A DNA stretch of 64,000 bases from the NCBI GenBank assembly GCA_036245525.1, contig BTPG01000004.1, positions 157,380,158 through 157,444,157 of the forward strand. The letters run 5' to 3'. This document shows, one piece after another, positions 61,928 through 64,000 of the stretch. Position 1 is the first letter of the stretch. Every line of letters begins with the position of its first letter. A program made the translations under genes and the position numbers. The DNA comes from Semisulcospira habei (taxonomy: Eukaryota > Mollusca > Gastropoda > Semisulcospiridae). The notes beneath the pieces are model-generated. The model did not search any database. It worked only from the letters and a program-made list of their open reading frames with translations, and was not told where the DNA came from.

Positions 61928-62986
61928 ATGAAGTTTTTCTTGAGTCTGATAGTATTGGGGCTAGCGTAGGGTTTAAATATTAATCACAATGTCGTATTTC
62001 AAAAACTTGATGAAGTTACCACTAGTAACTGGAGATTCAGGTCGGCCTGCGCCAGAATCAATGACGGCTCAGTATGACTTAGAATCCACAACAATAGCAG
62101 TAGACGCGCAACGTACGCGGTTCGCGCTCCTTACGGAAGCTGAACTTGAAGCTTGTTCCAAACCCTTGATAGGATTCTGAGCGATTCGAAGTGCAATATA
62201 TCCTATGAACATTAATCAGTTTTGTGTTACGGCGCTGTTTTTAAACAATTCAGACGTAATTGCAACACACTGCCAAACAAAGGTCAAGTTGGTACAGTGT
62301 TACCTATGGCACGGTATTTAATGGATGGGCTATGGGTCATTAGTAATCATAGTCCACTAAAGATGAGTATTAGTTGTCACGGTAAAGGGGTCACGTACCA
62401 ACAAATCAACCCACCATTATCGCTAATCCGCCTCAATGAATCATGTACGGCTATTAGTGATAGATTGATGTTAACCCCTTACTACCAACAAGAGAGCCAG
62501 TATCAGGTGGAAGACAAATTGATAGGATGGCTGGAAAACTATGCATTTTCCAATGTAACGTTATGGAAAATATTTCATAGCGCTTTACCAGACTACGATC
62601 CCATCTCTTTGCCCAAAGAGTTAGATGAAATTAAGGAAATGCCAATGGATCATCTAATTGCTCGACTTCAGAGCATGCGATTCGTTAAGCCAAAACAAGA
62701 ATGGGCGATATGGAAACAGATCATCATTGGTTCTATCGTAGGGACAGTTGTATTGATCATAATTGGGGTAGGGTGTATACGATATAAGAAGAAAACTAGC
62801 GCCTGGTTTGGCTCCATACTATCACGACTCAGGAAGGGTGAACGTGAGGTCACTGTGCCTACGTTGATGTCGGCGGCTGTGCAATCAGCAGACGTGAATG
62901 ACGTCGTAAGAGCGAAGGACTCTACGCCGATGATGGAGGGAGGAGTGCAGTTACTCCCCGCCTCGAACGTTGTCAAGTTGGGGTAA
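61928..62986 (+). pseudogene. env: Env-like glycoprotein remnant (errantivirus/baculovirus F-like), decayed
   Basis: An ATG at 61928 begins a signal-peptide-like stretch (MKFFLSLIVLGLA) ended by TAG at 61967. A downstream frame (61989) ends at TGA 62178. Then 62222-62986 gives 254 codons with Cys-containing ectodomain segments, a TM helix (~residues 168-189, IIIGSIVGTVVLIIIGVGCI) and a basic cytoplasmic tail. TM position and Cys pattern fit an F-like env. The region is shorter than a full F-like env, so an internal deletion is likely in addition to the stops. A splice acceptor-like CTGCAG lies at 61913-61918. Confidence 0.6.
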
Positions 62987-63275
62987 CCAAGGATCAACGC
63001 TGTTGCGATCCAGGAAGAATCGTGAAGAATAACGAACACATGTGCAAAGACATAACTGAGTCGACGATTTTGATGTGAACATTTATTGGCGTGATTACGC
63101 CGGACAATAATAATTTTTAATAATGAGTGATCGATTTAAATAAGCGGTCATTCCGAAAAATGATGTATTTTGTGGATAACATGTTTAATTGTTTGAAATG
63201 ATTTTGTGGTCTGAATATTGTGTAATGGAAAAAACCCGAATCTTGTGAATTAAGATTCCTTTTTTTTCAGGTAGG

Positions 63276-63287
63276 TTTGGGAGGAAA
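63276..63287 (+). promoter_or_regulatory. Polypurine tract
   Basis: GGGAGGAAA directly precedes the right LTR TG, as needed for plus-strand priming. Confidence 0.65.
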
Positions 63288-64000
63288 TGTTACACTATAA
63301 GTGTATACGACCAATATCACGGTCGGGTAATTTTATAATTTCCCTTGATATGAAAATAACGAGGGTATAATTAGTACCACGGGCTCACGTGGAGTTGACA
63401 AGTGGCCGGCCCTACTAAGCTGGGACTAATGAATGATAATTTCGAGTGGAAATACATCAATCTCACTTTAGCGGTCCCGATGCGGGCAGTAGCGAACTGG
63501 GAGCTGGGACTAATGAATAAATAATGGGTTACTGGTCAGCGAGGATCAGAGGACGCCGACCACCATAATAGATGTGGAATAATTAGGAGAGACAGTAATG
63601 AGTTCCTGGTCAGCTAAGATCAGAGGACGCTGACCACCATAATAGATGTGGGATAATTATGAGAAACAGTAATGGGTTCCTTTGATAGCTAGGATCAGAG
63701 GACGCTGACCAGCATAATAGATGTGGAATAATTATGAGAGACAGTAATGGGTCCCTGGTCAGCTAGGATCAGAGGGCGCTATCCACCAGAGCAGATGGGG
63801 TATAGATTATGGGCGACAGTAATAGCTCCTTTGACAGATAGGATCAGGGACGCTGACCACCATGATAGATGTGGAATAATATGGGTGACAGTAATAGCCC
63901 CTTTGACTGGTTGAGACAAAGGGGCGATGCCCTCCAGAACGGGTATATATAGTGGGGGGCAAACACCAGAACGAGAGAGCTCACAACGAAGGGAACGAGA
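63288..64000 (+). repeat. Gypsy right LTR, truncated by window end
   Basis: It matches the left LTR from its first base and retains the ~74-bp repeats and TATATATA at 63943-63950. It carries an additional, diverged repeat unit (ATCCACCAGAGCAGATGGGG) near 63780, so the two LTRs differ by substitutions and repeat content. Confidence 0.9.

Larger units (their letters stand above)
31831..64000 (+). mobile_element. Gypsy-type LTR retroelement with env-like ORF; right LTR cut by window edge
   Basis: Two LTR copies begin with the same TGTTACACTATAAGTGTATA at 31831 and 63288. Between them lie gag with two zinc knuckles, an aspartic protease, reverse transcriptase, RNase H, integrase and an env-like remnant, in that order, which is the retroviral/errantivirus-like Gypsy arrangement. 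Polinton-B (35106-57918), two SINE copies and one short LINE tail interrupt the pol region. Without those inserts the element would be roughly 8.5 kb. Several frame changes show that it is inactive. Confidence 0.9.

Overview
The window is a transposon-dense stretch of a eukaryotic nuclear genome, most likely an invertebrate and plausibly a mollusc. That is inferred from the repeat types: a Nimb/I-like LINE, short retroposons ending in a 'CGTTAA' plus short-repeat tail, large Polintons, and many minisatellites. I recognise no ordinary host gene. Almost all coding sequence belongs to mobile elements, most of it with stop codons or frame changes.

Layout. 1-9906: the right part of a Polinton/Maverick (Polinton-A) with integrase, four small proteins, packaging ATPase, double-jelly-roll capsid candidate, coiled-coil membrane protein, minor structural proteins and a 30-residue peptide with overlapping late-domain motifs, ending at a 208-bp palindrome. 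9912-12697: a 21-bp minisatellite split by a 1580-bp solo LTR, then a (TC)n tract. 12698-18690: a degenerate Nimb/I-like LINE. 19656-21937: rearranged Polinton polymerase remnant joined to a LINE fragment. 22879-30520: minisatellites, with a 55-bp array interrupted by a block holding an APE-type LINE, a tRNA-derived SINE and an L2/CR1-like LINE end.

31831-64000: an env-bearing Gypsy-type LTR retroelement (LTR, gag, protease, pol, integrase, env remnant, second LTR cut by the window edge). Polinton-B (35106-57918) sits inside its pol gene, with long inverted repeats and a perfect 6-bp target duplication. Polinton-B is itself broken by a 6.9-kb TIR-type insertion (43819-50720), which contains a foldback, a SINE-like insert, a MITE and exon-like pieces. 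Three ~390-bp SINE copies and one ~60-bp LINE-tail insertion interrupt viral-type genes.

The two Polintons carry the same gene set (replication: PolB and integrase; assembly: ATPase, capsid, penton-like; membrane: several TM proteins), so they can be read against each other to choose starts and locate breaks. The block from the 175-aa gene to the integrase is inverted relative to the capsid block between them. Most notable: a conserved terminal micro-ORF with PSAP and PPxY motifs overlapping in a few residues, a palindromic architecture shared by both Polinton ends, and repeated ~50-60 nt retroposition events that begin at the same base of the LINE tail.
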